A stretch of 64,000 bases of DNA, from contig NZ_JAJEWP010000001.1 of NCBI RefSeq assembly GCF_020687825.1, forward strand, positions 850,335 to 914,334, read 5' to 3'. Both the position numbers and the translations under genes were made by a program. The stretch is from Fluctibacter halophilus. GTDB taxonomy: Bacteria; Pseudomonadota; Gammaproteobacteria; Enterobacterales; Alteromonadaceae. Position 1 is the first letter of the stretch. Each line of letters begins with the position of its first letter. The notes under the pieces were generated by a model. That model was given only the letters and a program-made list of their open reading frames with translations, was not told the DNA's origin and made no database searches. Positions 1 to 13,912 of this stretch are shown here, piece after piece.

Positions 1-451
1 CCTTCCAGTCTTGTTGCAACTGAAAACCAAACTGACCATCGTGTTGGAGGCTAAACGTTAATGGCGGCGTATCGGGACTGAGCTGGACGTTTACCTGTTT
101 GGCCACAAAGGGGGGGAACTGCGACGGACGATTGGGAAGACGCAAAGGTGTGTCTGGGGAGTTGTCGGCGGACACAGGTCTTTTTTTGATACCCACAGCC
201 GCAATTTCCCAACGGGACAAGTGCTGATCATAGCGAATACCCCGGGCGTCGACGTCAAATGACGGAGTACTGACACAGACACGCTGAAGGTGCTTTGACA
301 ACAGCGACTCGGGCGAGTACTCAAGGCAGTGGATGATCAGGTCATCCCCCAACCAGCGTTGCGCCAGCCAGCGGCTGCTGGCGGGGCTGAAAAGCAGCCA
401 CAGTATGATCAGCAGCAGGAAAAAGGCGATAGCACCGAAAATGCGTTTCAT
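1..451 (-). CDS. N-terminal part of a membrane-anchored protein, YdbH/AsmA-like (putative)
   Basis: An open frame runs without a stop from an ATG at 451 down to the window edge, giving the first 150 residues of a longer protein. Residues 4-21 form one strong hydrophobic segment (FGAIAFFLLLIILWLLF) after a short basic start, so the protein is probably anchored in the inner membrane with the rest in the periplasm. The part that follows is polar and looks beta-rich. This plan recalls the YdbH and AsmA-like intermembrane proteins, but the similarity I can judge by eye is weak. No clear ribosome site precedes the ATG. It lies downstream of purB in the same direction, separated from it by a strong terminator, so it is probably a separate unit. 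The C-terminal part, which would settle the family, is outside the window. Confidence 0.6.
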   Translation of the reverse strand, partial: MKRIFGAIAFFLLLIILWLLFSPASSRWLAQRWLGDDLIIHCLEYSPESLLSKHLQRVCVSTPSFDVDARGIRYDQHLSRWEIAAVGIKKRPVSADNSPDTPLRLPNRPSQFPPFVAKQVNVQLSPDTPPLTFSLQHDGQFGFQLQQDWK

Positions 452-525
452 GATTTCTGTAGTTAGCGCAACGATGGGCAAAGCCTGTCATGGCATTTGG
501 ACAAATGCAATCGTGGGTTCAAAAC

Positions 526-553
526 AAAAACACCGCCTGTCAGGCGGTGTTTG
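526..553 (-). terminator. Intrinsic terminator of the mnmA-hflD-purB operon
   Basis: Perfect inverted repeat CACCGCC/GGCGGTG around a 5-base loop, flanked by A and T runs. On the minus strand it ends in TTTTTGTTTT, just after the purB stop. Confidence 0.85.
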
Positions 554-580
554 GTGTCAATTTCAAAGTGGCGTGACAGC

Positions 581-1957
<1,377 letters not shown>

Positions 1958-2614
1958 CTACTGGGTTGGTTGTACCGTGCCGAGCAACATGCGGGCACTG
2001 GACAGAATTTTACGTCGGTTAAACAGAATTTGGCGGCGTTTACCGCCAAGCTGGCGCCACAATACAGCAGCCCTCACACCGGCTAGCAACAAAGCCCGGA
2101 CCTTGTCCTGGTTATTGGCTTGCTTGAGTAACATGGGATTGCCGGCAACCTGGATTTTGGGACCAACCGGCGACACGGCGTCACTGTAAACGCTGGCCAG
2201 GTTATGTAACATTTGTGAGGAAAACAAATCCATGTGTGCTTGCTGGCGCTGGATATTATCGATCCGCTGGCCCAATTCATTCATGCGTTTTGGCTGGCTG
2301 GCCAGTTTTCGCTCCAGGCCAAGGATACTGGCCACATAGCGGGTAACTTCCGCATCTTTTTCCTGTGGGGTATTGCCCAATTGCTGGATAAGCGTTGCCA
2401 GACCGACTTTGACGCCATTGACGCCACCAAAAACGTCTGCGGCAGTATCGGGATTGGTCACCACAATGCTGTTCAGGGACGCGCTAAAACCGGGCTCATC
2501 GAGCTTACCGGTACGGGCCAGTTGTTGCACCAGCGCAGCTGCCTGGCTGACACCCGCAAGTGCAAGGGTTTTCTGTTGCAAACTGTCGAGGAGATCAGCG
2601 GATATAGTGTTCAA
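1958..2614 (-). CDS. hflD: High-frequency lysogenization protein HflD homolog
   Basis: HflD is a helical, membrane-associated protein known in E. coli for interacting with lambda CII; its housekeeping role is unclear. The stretch [21 protein letters not shown] is the typical N-terminus, and the rest fits the family in length (218 residues) and order. The frame stays open up to 2641, but I place the start at TTG 2614: it has GGGAGG eight bases upstream and gives the usual family length, whereas the upstream codons lie inside mnmA. The first 20 bases overlap the end of mnmA, and the ribosome site is part of the mnmA codons for its GGGII tail, so translation is probably coupled. purB follows after 9 bases. 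Confidence 0.88.
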   Translation of the reverse strand: MNTISADLLDSLQQKTLALAGVSQAAALVQQLARTGKLDEPGFSASLNSIVVTNPDTAADVFGGVNGVKVGLATLIQQLGNTPQEKDAEVTRYVASILGLERKLASQPKRMNELGQRIDNIQRQQAHMDLFSSQMLHNLASVYSDAVSPVGPKIQVAGNPMLLKQANNQDKVRALLLAGVRAAVLWRQLGGKRRQILFNRRKILSSARMLLGTVQPTQ

Positions 2615-3716
2615 TGATCCCGCCTCCCAGACATACATCATCAGCGTAAAAGACAGCAGACTGTCCGGGCGTAACCGCCTTCTGCGGCGTGTCGAACATC
2701 ACTTCAACACTGCCATCGGGCTTTGGTGTGACCTGACAGGGGATGTCCTGTTGGCGGTATCGGGTCTTCACCGCACAGCGCAGAGGTTGTGCTGGCCCCT
2801 GACGGTCGACCCAATGCAACTGGTTGGCGACCAGGCCTTTGGAATACAGGCGAGGGTGATCGGCGCCCTGGCCAACGATCAGCGTATTGCGCTCGACGTC
2901 TTTATCCACCACGTACCAAGGGGCGTCACCAAAGTCTTTCATACCGCCGATGTGCAACCCTTTGCGCTGTCCCAAGGTGTGATACATCAGGCCTTCGTGT
3001 TCGCCGATGACCTCGCCTTCCGCAGTTTCTATCGGGCCAGGTTGCGCGGGCAGGTAACGGGCCAGAAAATCTTTGAACTTGCGTTCACCGATAAAGCAGA
3101 TGCCAGTACTGTCTTTTTTGTCATGGGTGATCAGGCCCTGTTGCTCGGCAATTTCACGCACCCGGGGCTTTTCCAGTTCGCCCACCGGAAACAGGGTTTT
3201 GGCAATGTGTTGTTCGCCCAGGGTGTAGAGGAAATAACTCTGATCTTTATTGGCGTCCAAGCCGCGCAGCATTTGCCAGTGACCATCCCGGTTGGTGCGA
3301 CGCACATAGTGACCGGTGGCGATGTAATCGGCGCCAAGATCCTCTGCGGCGAACTCCAGAAAAGCTTTGAACTTGATCTCTTTGTTGCACATGATGTCGG
3401 GGTTTGGCGTGCGCCCGTTTTTATATTCCTCGAGGAAGTACTCAAACACATTGTCCCAGTATTCGGCGGCGAAATTGATGGTGTGCAGCTCAATACCCAA
3501 CTTGTCGGCGACCGCTTGCGCATCAGCCAGATCTTCAGCCGCAGCGCAATACTCGTCGTCGTCGTCTTCTTCCCAGTTTTTCATGAACAGGCCTTCAACC
3601 TGATAGCCCTGCTGCAATAACAGGTAGGCGGAGACAGAGGAATCGACACCACCAGACATACCTACGATGACTTTTTTGGCGGCATTGTCGGAGGGATTTA
3701 ACGGGTTTTGGGTCAT
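2595..3716 (-). CDS. mnmA: tRNA-specific 2-thiouridylase MnmA
   Basis: Makes the 2-thio group of s2U34 in the wobble position of tRNA Lys, Glu and Gln, using ATP and sulfur relayed from IscS through the Tus proteins. The PP-loop GMSGGVDSS near the N-terminus binds ATP. The two catalytic cysteines sit in NPDIMCNKE and STGICFIGE, and GHYVRR and [10 protein letters not shown] are further family motifs. I take the ATG at 3716 (373 residues, close to the E. coli 368) over the upstream TTG at 3734; neither has a strong ribosome site. It is the first gene of the mnmA-hflD-purB operon. Confidence 0.96.
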   Translation of the reverse strand: MTQNPLNPSDNAAKKVIVGMSGGVDSSVSAYLLLQQGYQVEGLFMKNWEEDDDDEYCAAAEDLADAQAVADKLGIELHTINFAAEYWDNVFEYFLEEYKNGRTPNPDIMCNKEIKFKAFLEFAAEDLGADYIATGHYVRRTNRDGHWQMLRGLDANKDQSYFLYTLGEQHIAKTLFPVGELEKPRVREIAEQQGLITHDKKDSTGICFIGERKFKDFLARYLPAQPGPIETAEGEVIGEHEGLMYHTLGQRKGLHIGGMKDFGDAPWYVVDKDVERNTLIVGQGADHPRLYSKGLVANQLHWVDRQGPAQPLRCAVKTRYRQQDIPCQVTPKPDGSVEVMFDTPQKAVTPGQSAVFYADDVCLGGGIIEHYIR

Positions 3717-3814
3717 GACAACGAATGCAAACAATGAGTGGTGAAAAAACGGACGCGAATTCTAGCAGAGTTACCCGCACAAATCACCTTCGTCGCGGGA
3801 ATAAATCATGCAAT

Positions 3815-4417
3815 TCAATCGATTTGCATCGCTCGGTATTCGCCGCTTTGCAGTCCGTCCAGTGTCCATTGTCCAACCCGGTAGCGGATCAGGCGCAACG
3901 TCGGATAGCCGACGTGTGCCGTCATGCGACGCACCTGACGGTTACGACCTTCAGTAATGGTCAATGATAGCCAACTGGTGGGGATGGATTGGCGAAACCT
4001 TACCGGTGGATTGCGCGGCCACACGTCAGGGGCGGGGATGGCCTCAACCTTGGCAGGGGCTGTTTTGCCGTCTTTCAGTACCACGCCTTTGCGCAACGCG
4101 TCGAGCGCAACGCTGTCCGGAATGCCTTCAACCTGAACCCAATAGGTCTTTTCGGTCTTGTGGCGGGGGCTGGCCAGGCGGTGTTGTAGTTGGCCGTCAT
4201 TGGTCAGCACCAGCAAGCCTTCACTGTCCCGGTCCAGTCGGCCGGCCGGATAAACATCTGCGACCGGAATATAATCCTTCAGGGTTGCGCGGCCTTCCTG
4301 ATCAGTAAATTGAGTCAGCACATCAAAAGGTTTATTGAACAACACCACTTTGGGATGCAGTGGTCTGGGGCGACGGGTTACACTGCGCTTTTTTTGTGGT
4401 GTGCGCTTGTCCGGCAT
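3815..4417 (-). CDS. rluE: 23S rRNA pseudouridine(2457) synthase RluE
   Basis: A stand-alone synthase of the RsuA/RluB/E/F type that converts one uridine of 23S rRNA to pseudouridine. [20 protein letters not shown] contains the catalytic aspartate, and KTYWVQVEG and [10 protein letters not shown] are the other family motifs. The basic first 25 residues are typical of RluE, and no S4 domain is present, as expected. An upstream ATG at 4438 is in frame, but the ATG at 4417 has AGGA eight bases ahead of it, so I prefer it (200 residues). It is transcribed divergently from icd, the same neighbourhood as in E. coli. Confidence 0.92.
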   Translation of the reverse strand: MPDKRTPQKKRSVTRRPRPLHPKVVLFNKPFDVLTQFTDQEGRATLKDYIPVADVYPAGRLDRDSEGLLVLTNDGQLQHRLASPRHKTEKTYWVQVEGIPDSVALDALRKGVVLKDGKTAPAKVEAIPAPDVWPRNPPVRFRQSIPTSWLSLTITEGRNRQVRRMTAHVGYPTLRLIRYRVGQWTLDGLQSGEYRAMQID

Positions 4418-4660
4418 ATTTTTTGTCCTGGTTTTCATGGTTTACACAATTTTTTAAGCAATCACCGCGAGTTATTTTGCACTTAACGGTGAATTGTTTA
4501 TTATCCTTCATCACATTTTGGCGATCCACCGTCTTTCATCCTATCAAACGCACAGGACCGGCAAACAAGACCGGGACTGTTTTGACAATGCAACCGTGGA
4601 TGACAAGGGTGGGTGTCACTCACTAACCGGCAGAGACTGCCGTTAATTCCGAGGTACACA

Positions 4661-6892
<2,232 letters not shown>

Positions 6893-6933
6893 TCAGTTAC
6901 GGGGTCTTCGGACCCCGACAGATTTCAGACACA

Positions 6934-6963
6934 GAAAAAAGCAGACCATTGGTCTGCTTTTTT
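6934..6963. terminator. Bidirectional terminator between icd and cspD
   Basis: GCAGACC-ATT-GGTCTGC flanked by an A run on the left and a T run on the right, so it can end both converging transcripts. A second small hairpin lies at 6901-6916. Confidence 0.88.
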
Positions 6964-6990
6964 GTTAAGTCTGTTCTCAGTCAGGTCTAA

Positions 6991-7209
6991 CTAGCGATCA
7001 GGGTCGTCGGCAATACCGATATTTTCGGCATGCAAACCTTTGGGGCCTTGTTGCACATCAAAGGTCACTTCCTGCCCTGCTTTGAGTGAGCGGTATCCTT
7101 CCATTTGAATTGTTGAATAATGGGCGAATACGTCTTCACCACCGTCATCGGGGATGATAAACCCGAATCCTTTCGCGTTGTTAAACCATTTGACTTTGCC
7201 AACCGCCAT
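6991..7209 (-). CDS. cspD: Cold-shock-like protein CspD
   Basis: A 72-residue cold-shock domain that binds single-stranded nucleic acid; E. coli CspD inhibits replication in stationary phase rather than responding to cold. GKVKWFNNAKGFGFI holds RNP1 and DVFAHYSTIQMEGYRSLK holds RNP2; the HYSTIQM wording and the position next to clpS point to CspD rather than CspA. The open frame starts at 7257, but the ATG at 7209 with GAGGA upstream gives the normal length. It is divergent from clpS. The 207-base gap between them includes an 8-base dyad, GTAAAAAA and TTTTTTAC, at 7371-7393. Confidence 0.93.
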   Translation of the reverse strand: MAVGKVKWFNNAKGFGFIIPDDGGEDVFAHYSTIQMEGYRSLKAGQEVTFDVQQGPKGLHAENIGIADDPDR

Positions 7210-7416
7210 ACTTCTGCTTCCTCTGTATCCCTTGAACTGACACTTCTTTGCCCCCACAATAGATCGTAAGGGCGGATCGCTTTCCTACTGCAGAATGAAA
7301 AGGTCACAGTTAAAAATGTAGGTTTTTTGACCACATTATGTCAAGGCGAATTTCCGGAATTAATGAAAAAGTAAAAAAACCATCGTTTTTTACACCAGCG
7401 GCACTATTATTTTGAT

Positions 7417-7737
7417 ATGAGTAAGCAAAACACCATCAGTATCGACCGTGAACGACAACTTGACACGGTGAAAAGGAAAGTTCAGCCACCGCCGATGTAT
7501 AAGGTGGTCCTGAATAATGATGATTACACGCCGATGGATTTTGTGATTGAAGTGATCATGCGCTTTTTTAACATGGATGCCGAAAAAGCCAATCAGTTGA
7601 TGCTGACCGTGCATTATCGGGGCAAAGCGGTTTGCGGTATTTTCACCGCAGAAGTGGCTGAAACGAAAGTGATGCAGGTTAATCAGTATGCTCGAAAACA
7701 TCAGCATCCGTTGATGTGCTCGATGGAACAGGCGTAA
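7417..7737 (+). CDS. clpS: ATP-dependent Clp protease adaptor ClpS
   Basis: N-recognin of the bacterial N-degron pathway: it binds substrates starting with Leu, Phe, Tyr or Trp and hands them to ClpAP. The 106-residue length is normal. [20 protein letters not shown] is the family core with the acidic residues that hold the substrate amino group, and the disordered N-terminal tail needed for delivery is present. The ATG has only a weak ribosome site. clpA follows after 19 bases. Together with bpt and aat, 2.6 kb to the right, it completes the pathway in one locus. Confidence 0.96.
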   Translation: MSKQNTISIDRERQLDTVKRKVQPPPMYKVVLNNDDYTPMDFVIEVIMRFFNMDAEKANQLMLTVHYRGKAVCGIFTAEVAETKVMQVNQYARKHQHPLMCSMEQA

Positions 7738-7756
7738 GCAGTAAGAGGGTCCGTTA

Positions 7757-10024
7757 ATGTTGAACAAAGATTTAGAGCAAACCCTGAACGAGGCATTTAT
7801 ATTTGCCCGTGAGCACCGCCATGAATTTATGACGGTCGAGCACCTGTTGTTGGCATTGCTGGACAACAAATCCGCCCGAGAGGCACTGAAAGCCTGTGGC
7901 GCCAATATTGATGTGATTAAAGGCGAGCTAACGGATTTCGTGAAAGACACCACGCCATTGCTGCTGGAAGAACAACTGGAGGAGCGGGAAACTCAACCAA
8001 CCCTCGGCTTCCAGCGCGTATTGCAGCGTGCGGTGTTCCATGTTCAATCATCTGGTAAGGACGAAGTGACCGGCGCAAATGTGCTGGTGGCGATTTTCAG
8101 TGAGCAGGAATCTCAGGCCGTTTATATTCTCAAAAAGGCCGACGTTACCCGTCTTGACGTGGTCAACTTTATCTCCCACGGCGTCAGCAAAGCCGATGAT
8201 GAAGGCAGTGCGGTTGAAGGGGATGAGGAGCACGTTGAGGGCGAAGAACAAGAGTCCGTGTTATCCCGCTATTCAACCAACCTGAACGTGCAGGCCAAAG
8301 AAGGCAAGATCGATCCTCTGATTGGCCGTGATCTGGAATTGGAGCGGACCATTCAGATTTTATGTCGTCGGCGTAAAAACAACCCGTTGCTGGTGGGTGA
8401 AGCCGGGGTAGGTAAGACCGCTATCGCTGAAGGCCTGGCTTACCGCATCGTTCAGGAGCAGGTGCCGGATGTCATCGCCGATGCCACGGTATATTCGCTG
8501 GATTTGGGTGGTCTGCTGGCCGGTACCAAATACCGCGGCGATTTTGAAAAACGCCTGAAAGCGATTTTGCGTGAATTGACCAAGGATCCAAACGCGATTC
8601 TGTTTATCGATGAGATCCACACCATCATTGGCGCCGGTGCCGCGTCCGGTGGGGTGATGGATGCCTCCAACCTGCTGAAGCCTAAACTCAGCAGTGGCGA
8701 ACTGCGCTGTATCGGTTCTACCACCTACCAGGAATACCAGGGCGTGTTCGAGAAAGACAGAGCATTGGCGCGACGTTTCCAGAAAGTCGACATCGTCGAG
8801 CCCAGTGTGAGCGACACCACCAAAATTCTCATGGGTCTGAAATCACGCTATGAAAAGCATCATAGCGTCAGGTTTACCCAAAAAGCGCTGCGTGCGGCGG
8901 CGGAACTGTCGGCCAAATACATCAATGAACGTCACCTGCCGGACAAAGCCATCGATGTGATGGACGAGGCGGGGGCGAGTCAGCGGTTACTGCCGACGTC
9001 AAAGCGTAAAAAGACCATCAATGTGGCGGATATTGAGCACATCATTGCCAAAATTGCCCGTATTCCAGAGAAATCGGTCTCAGCATCCGACAAAGAAGTG
9101 CTGAAAAACCTGGGTCGCAACCTGAAAATGGTGGTGTTTGGTCAGGACAAAGCCATTGAAAGCCTGACCGATGCCATTCGTCTTTCCCGCTCCGGGTTAG
9201 GCAACGAAGAGAAGCCGATTGGTTCTTTCATGTTTGCCGGCCCGACCGGGGTAGGGAAAACCGAAGTGACCCAGCAACTGGCCAAGATCATGGGCGTCGA
9301 ACTGGTGCGTTTTGATATGTCAGAGTATATGGAACGTCACGCCGTGAGTCGCTTGATTGGTGCGCCTCCTGGCTATGTCGGGTTTGACCAGGGCGGGTTG
9401 TTAACCGACGCGGTGATCAAGCACCCATACTCCGTTGTGCTGCTGGATGAAATTGAAAAGGCCCACAGTGACATCTACAACATTTTGTTGCAGGTTATGG
9501 ACCACGGGACCCTGACCGACAATAATGGCCGCAAGGTCGATTTCCGCAACGTTGTACTGGTGATGACAACCAATGCCGGTGTGCAGGAAACGGTGCGTAA
9601 GTCTATTGGCTTCAAGCAACAGGATCACAGTCACGATGCGTTGTCTGAAATCAACAAGGTGTTCACGCCCGAGTTCCGCAATCGACTGGATGGGATCATT
9701 TGGTTCAATCACCTTGAACCTGACGTCATTCTGCAGGTGGTCGACAAGTTTATTATTGAACTGCAAGCTCAGCTGGACGTGAAAGGCGTGTCGCTGGAAG
9801 TCAGTGAGCCGGCGCGGCAATGGTTAGCCAAACAAGGTTATGACAAAGCAATGGGTGCCCGCCCAATGGCTCGGCTGATCCAGGAGAAGGTCAAAAAAGA
9901 GTTGGCCAATGAATTGTTGTTCGGTTCATTGGTGGACGGCGGTACAGTGAAAATTGGCCTTAAAAAAGGCGAATTAACCTTCGATTGTAAATCCCAGGCC
10001 AAAGCGTCGGAAAAAGAAACCTGA
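7757..10024 (+). CDS. clpA: ATP-dependent Clp protease ATP-binding subunit ClpA
   Basis: Hexameric AAA+ unfoldase that feeds ClpP; it takes substrates from ClpS. The N-terminal Clp_N repeats cover about residues 1-145. The first AAA+ domain has Walker A GEAGVGKT and Walker B FIDEIHT; the second has GPTGVGKT and LLDEIEKAH, followed by the D2 small domain. The absence of the middle coiled coil separates it from ClpB, and the length (755 residues) matches E. coli ClpA. The start has AGAGGG eight bases upstream. clpP is not in the window. A strong terminator follows the stop. Confidence 0.97.
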   Translation: MLNKDLEQTLNEAFIFAREHRHEFMTVEHLLLALLDNKSAREALKACGANIDVIKGELTDFVKDTTPLLLEEQLEERETQPTLGFQRVLQRAVFHVQSSGKDEVTGANVLVAIFSEQESQAVYILKKADVTRLDVVNFISHGVSKADDEGSAVEGDEEHVEGEEQESVLSRYSTNLNVQAKEGKIDPLIGRDLELERTIQILCRRRKNNPLLVGEAGVGKTAIAEGLAYRIVQEQVPDVIADATVYSLDLGGLLAGTKYRGDFEKRLKAILRELTKDPNAILFIDEIHTIIGAGAASGGVMDASNLLKPKLSSGELRCIGSTTYQEYQGVFEKDRALARRFQKVDIVEPSVSDTTKILMGLKSRYEKHHSVRFTQKALRAAAELSAKYINERHLPDKAIDVMDEAGASQRLLPTSKRKKTINVADIEHIIAKIARIPEKSVSASDKEVLKNLGRNLKMVVFGQDKAIESLTDAIRLSRSGLGNEEKPIGSFMFAGPTGVGKTEVTQQLAKIMGVELVRFDMSEYMERHAVSRLIGAPPGYVGFDQGGLLTDAVIKHPYSVVLLDEIEKAHSDIYNILLQVMDHGTLTDNNGRKVDFRNVVLVMTTNAGVQETVRKSIGFKQQDHSHDALSEINKVFTPEFRNRLDGIIWFNHLEPDVILQVVDKFIIELQAQLDVKGVSLEVSEPARQWLAKQGYDKAMGARPMARLIQEKVKKELANELLFGSLVDGGTVKIGLKKGELTFDCKSQAKASEKET

Positions 10025-10045
10025 AATCAGGTGCACTAACGTCAT

Positions 10046-10076
10046 AAAAAAAGCCCGGTATCAGCCGGGCTTTTTT
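10046..10076. terminator. Bidirectional terminator between clpA and infA
   Basis: GCCCGG-TATCAG-CCGGGC between a run of seven As and six Ts; it serves the converging clpA and infA transcripts. Confidence 0.9.
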
Positions 10077-10095
10077 GTCACAACAAGGCAGAAGA

Positions 10096-10338
<243 letters not shown>

Positions 10339-10385
10339 TCAAAATAGCCGCGCAGATTTTGCCCAATTCACCCGACGCTGTAAAG

Positions 10386-11087
10386 TCAAACCTCTGTTTT
10401 TTTGCTGACTCGGTGCCATTTATTGTCAAAAAAGCGCTCATGTGGGTAAAAACGCGCCTTATAGTTCATTTTTTGACAGGCATCGATCTGGTAACCCAGG
10501 TACAGGAAATCCAGTTGCCATTGTTGTGCCTGTGTAATTTGTTGCAAAATCGCCAGTGTGCCTATTGAGCGATGCGCGTATGTCGGGTCAAAAAAGGTGT
10601 ACAACGCTGACAGGCTATTGGGAAACCGATCCGTGACCGCAACCACCACCAGTTGACCGTCATCATAGCCTTCAATAAACAGCGGTTCAGACCAACTGCA
10701 CTGCACAAAGCTTAGGTATTGTGCCCGTGTCGGAGGGTACATGCTACCGTCCTTGTGTCGTGCGCAGATGTACTGGTCATAAAGCTGATAGTAGGCATCC
10801 TTGTCCGTATGGCTGACCTGCCAGCGCAATCCTTGATTGCGCTGCAGAATGCGTCGCTGGCTGCGCGACGGTGTAAAGGCACTGACCGGTATTCGGATGG
10901 CCTGACAGGCACTGCAACGGGGACAGTGAGGGCGGTAGATTTGTTCGCCGCTGCGTCTAAAGCCCGAAGCAACCAGCATTTCTGCTGTGTGTGGGGTAAT
11001 GGGACTGTCAGCCACGTGCACCAGCAGCTGTTCATCCTGGTCGGGCAGATAGCTGCATCCGAACTGTTGGGTCAGTCCGAATTTCAC
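10386..11087 (-). CDS. bpt: Aspartate/glutamate leucyltransferase (Bpt)
   Basis: Transfers leucine from Leu-tRNA to proteins beginning with Asp or Glu, turning them into ClpS substrates. It belongs to the ATE1-like arginyltransferase fold. CEQYL-like sequence lies upstream, but the family begins at KFGLTQQFGCSYLPDQDEQ; YRPHCPRCSACQAIRIPV carries the conserved cysteines and YLGYQIDACQKMNYKARFYP is the C-terminal signature. The frame stays open to 11228 inside aat, but the GTG at 11087 overlaps the aat stop (GTGA) and gives 233 residues, the normal size. Translational coupling to aat is likely. Confidence 0.93.
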   Translation of the reverse strand: MKFGLTQQFGCSYLPDQDEQLLVHVADSPITPHTAEMLVASGFRRSGEQIYRPHCPRCSACQAIRIPVSAFTPSRSQRRILQRNQGLRWQVSHTDKDAYYQLYDQYICARHKDGSMYPPTRAQYLSFVQCSWSEPLFIEGYDDGQLVVVAVTDRFPNSLSALYTFFDPTYAHRSIGTLAILQQITQAQQWQLDFLYLGYQIDACQKMNYKARFYPHERFFDNKWHRVSKKTEV

Positions 11088-11794
11088 GGCGTATATTCCA
11101 AGGATTGTGGAGTATAGGTATTGTTCGCAACAGGCATGTCTTGTAACACCGATAGCTCTGCGAGAAACGTGGCTCGTGACATGGCCTTGCACCCCAGACT
11201 TTGCAGGTGAGGCGTTGGCATCTGGCAATCGATTAGGTGACCGCCGTGTGTTATCAGGTGCCTGACAAGATAGAAAAAGGCCATTTTCGAGGCATCAGCC
11301 TGATGACTGAACATCGACTCGCCGCAAAACACAGCACCGACGGCGACACCGTATAGGCCACCAACCAGCTCCCCCTGTTCAGACCATATTTCAACGCTGT
11401 GCGCATCACCGCTGCGATGCAATGCCCGGTAGGCGGCTTGCATGTCTTGCGTGATCCAGGTGCCTGATTGATTACGAGGAATGTTGGCGCATTGCTCAAC
11501 GACCTTGTCGAAGGCGTGGTTGAGGGTCGCTGTGTGAGCTGTTGTGCGCAACCGTTTGCGCAGGCTTCGACTGCAATGAAACGCTTCAGGTACCAACACG
11601 CCGCGGGGATCCGGAGACCACCACAAAATGGGCTCTCCGTCACTGTACCAGGGGAAAATACCCTGGCGGTAGGCTTCCCTGAGACGAGGCACACTGAGAT
11701 CGCCGCCAAAGGCCAACAGCCCATTGGGGTCGTCCAGTGAATACTGGGGGGAGGGAAAGCACAGCTGTTGATCGAGTTGGTGTAATGCAATCAT
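11084..11794 (-). CDS. aat: Leucyl/phenylalanyl-tRNA-protein transferase
   Basis: Adds Leu or Phe to proteins that begin with Lys or Arg, marking them for ClpS-ClpAP. The 236-residue length is normal. FPSPQYSLDDPNGLLAFGGD, GIFPWYSDGEPILWWSPDPR and GLYGVAVGAVFCGESMFS are the diagnostic GNAT-like family motifs. The ATG at 11794 is preceded by AAGGGG about nine bases upstream; that putative ribosome site lies in the 3' arm of the hairpin that follows trxB. It is followed by bpt with a 4-base overlap, so both N-terminal transferases come from one message. Confidence 0.95.
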   Translation of the reverse strand: MIALHQLDQQLCFPSPQYSLDDPNGLLAFGGDLSVPRLREAYRQGIFPWYSDGEPILWWSPDPRGVLVPEAFHCSRSLRKRLRTTAHTATLNHAFDKVVEQCANIPRNQSGTWITQDMQAAYRALHRSGDAHSVEIWSEQGELVGGLYGVAVGAVFCGESMFSHQADASKMAFFYLVRHLITHGGHLIDCQMPTPHLQSLGCKAMSRATFLAELSVLQDMPVANNTYTPQSLEYTP

Positions 11795-11797
11795 GAC

Positions 11798-11820
11798 AAA
11801 ACGGCCCCTTGACGGGGCCG
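11798..11820 (-). terminator. Terminator-like hairpin between trxB and aat
   Basis: On the minus strand CGGCCCC-GTCAA-GGGGCCG followed by TTTT. It can end the trxB transcript, but it also holds AAGGGG, the apparent ribosome site of aat. Confidence 0.75.
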
Positions 11821-11852
11821 TGAATAACTGACGTCTATGGATCCGTTATAGT

Positions 11853-12938
<1,086 letters not shown>

Positions 12939-13041
12939 CTATCCCAATCGTCTCGACTGATTGTCGGAATACTTAACAGTAGCTGTATTTCTTGGCATGG
13001 TTGAATTTATATGTTGTTGAATATAAAGGAATAAATAATAT

Positions 13042-13057
13042 TGGTATTAAATGTGCT
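13042..13057 (+). promoter_or_regulatory. Sigma-54-like -24/-12 element upstream of the first PEP-CTERM gene
   Basis: TGGTATTAAATGTGCT places GG and GC 12 bases apart, as in the sigma-54 consensus TGGCAYRN4TTGCW (9 of 12 informative bases). It ends 40 bases before the start codon at 13097. A similar element at a similar distance precedes the other PEP-CTERM gene. Confidence 0.45.
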
Positions 13058-13096
13058 TGTATGTCTTCACTACTCTTTTTGATTGCAGGTGCCATC

Positions 13097-13726
13097 ATGA
13101 AATTTTCTACCAAGTTATTCCTATCCGGACTACTCGCGTTATCTGCCTCCACTGCTTCAGCCAGTCTGATCACAACGGCTGACTTTAACGAGCAGTTGTC
13201 ATTGCCTACCTTGGTGGGTCCTGACGTACGTGAGTTTGAAGTGCTTGGTGCCGCTGTTGGTGCTGGTAATGAACTGACCGATGCGAACGAAATCGCCAAT
13301 CCCGGTGGATACAGTGGCCATGCCAACATGGATTTGGATCAGTCTGGCTTGCTAACCCTGACCGGCCAGGAGCCCGCAGGTTTTGCCGATTATCAACTGG
13401 CAGTGTTCACGTTGACCAATATTTTGTTCGATACGTCTACAGTGATCGCCGGTGTGACGGTGATCGGTCAGGGTAACGAAATTTTTGATGGCCAGAATCA
13501 GACGTTGTTCCCCATCCCGTCAGTATCCTTCACCGACAATTCGGTCACCATTACTTACCATGTGGGTCAGCAAAGCATCTCTGATGAGTTTAATTTTGGT
13601 CAGGATTTGCAAGCCCAGTTTCAACTGGTGATGCGTGATGTACAGGGTCAGGTGCCTGAGCCGGCTTATCTGGGCCTGACCGGTCTGGTATTGCTGATGC
13701 TGAGCATGCGTCGCAAACATCACTGA
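13097..13726 (+). CDS. PEP-CTERM sorting domain protein
   Basis: A 209-residue secreted protein. Residues 1-23 (MKFSTKLFLSGLLALSASTASA) form a signal peptide. The C-terminus has the three-part sorting signal: VPEPAYLGL, a hydrophobic helix (TGLVLLMLSM) and a basic tail RRKHH. Such proteins are cleaved by an exosortase, usually in bacteria that make an exopolysaccharide or biofilm. The central domain is polar and beta-like, and I do not recognise it. The frame is open from 12992, but the ATG at 13097 has AGGTG seven bases upstream and begins the signal peptide. No exosortase gene is in the window. A terminator follows. Confidence 0.9.
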   Translation: MKFSTKLFLSGLLALSASTASASLITTADFNEQLSLPTLVGPDVREFEVLGAAVGAGNELTDANEIANPGGYSGHANMDLDQSGLLTLTGQEPAGFADYQLAVFTLTNILFDTSTVIAGVTVIGQGNEIFDGQNQTLFPIPSVSFTDNSVTITYHVGQQSISDEFNFGQDLQAQFQLVMRDVQGQVPEPAYLGLTGLVLLMLSMRRKHH

Positions 13727-13750
13727 TTTCGCCTTACTCCGCGAATTAAG

Positions 13751-13784
13751 AACCCGCACTGATTAGGCCCAGTGCGGGTTTTTT
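13751..13784 (+). terminator. Terminator of the first PEP-CTERM gene
   Basis: AACCCGCACT and AGTGCGGGTT pair perfectly over ten bases around a 10-base loop and are followed by TTTT. Confidence 0.88.
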
Positions 13785-13912
13785 CGTTTTGATATTCAAT
13801 TTGTGGGCGTTTTTATCTTTTCTATAACATTTGGTTTTGGCGAAGTTTGCCGATTCGCGTTACCCTTAAATGACTGTTCGGCATTTGCCGCCACCATGGG
13901 GTTCCTGTAGTT

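Noticed and set aside
2373..3620. Open frame of 415 codons on the plus strand
   Set aside because: It is antisense to mnmA and hflD, which carry clear family motifs; the frame shows no domain and is a codon-bias shadow.
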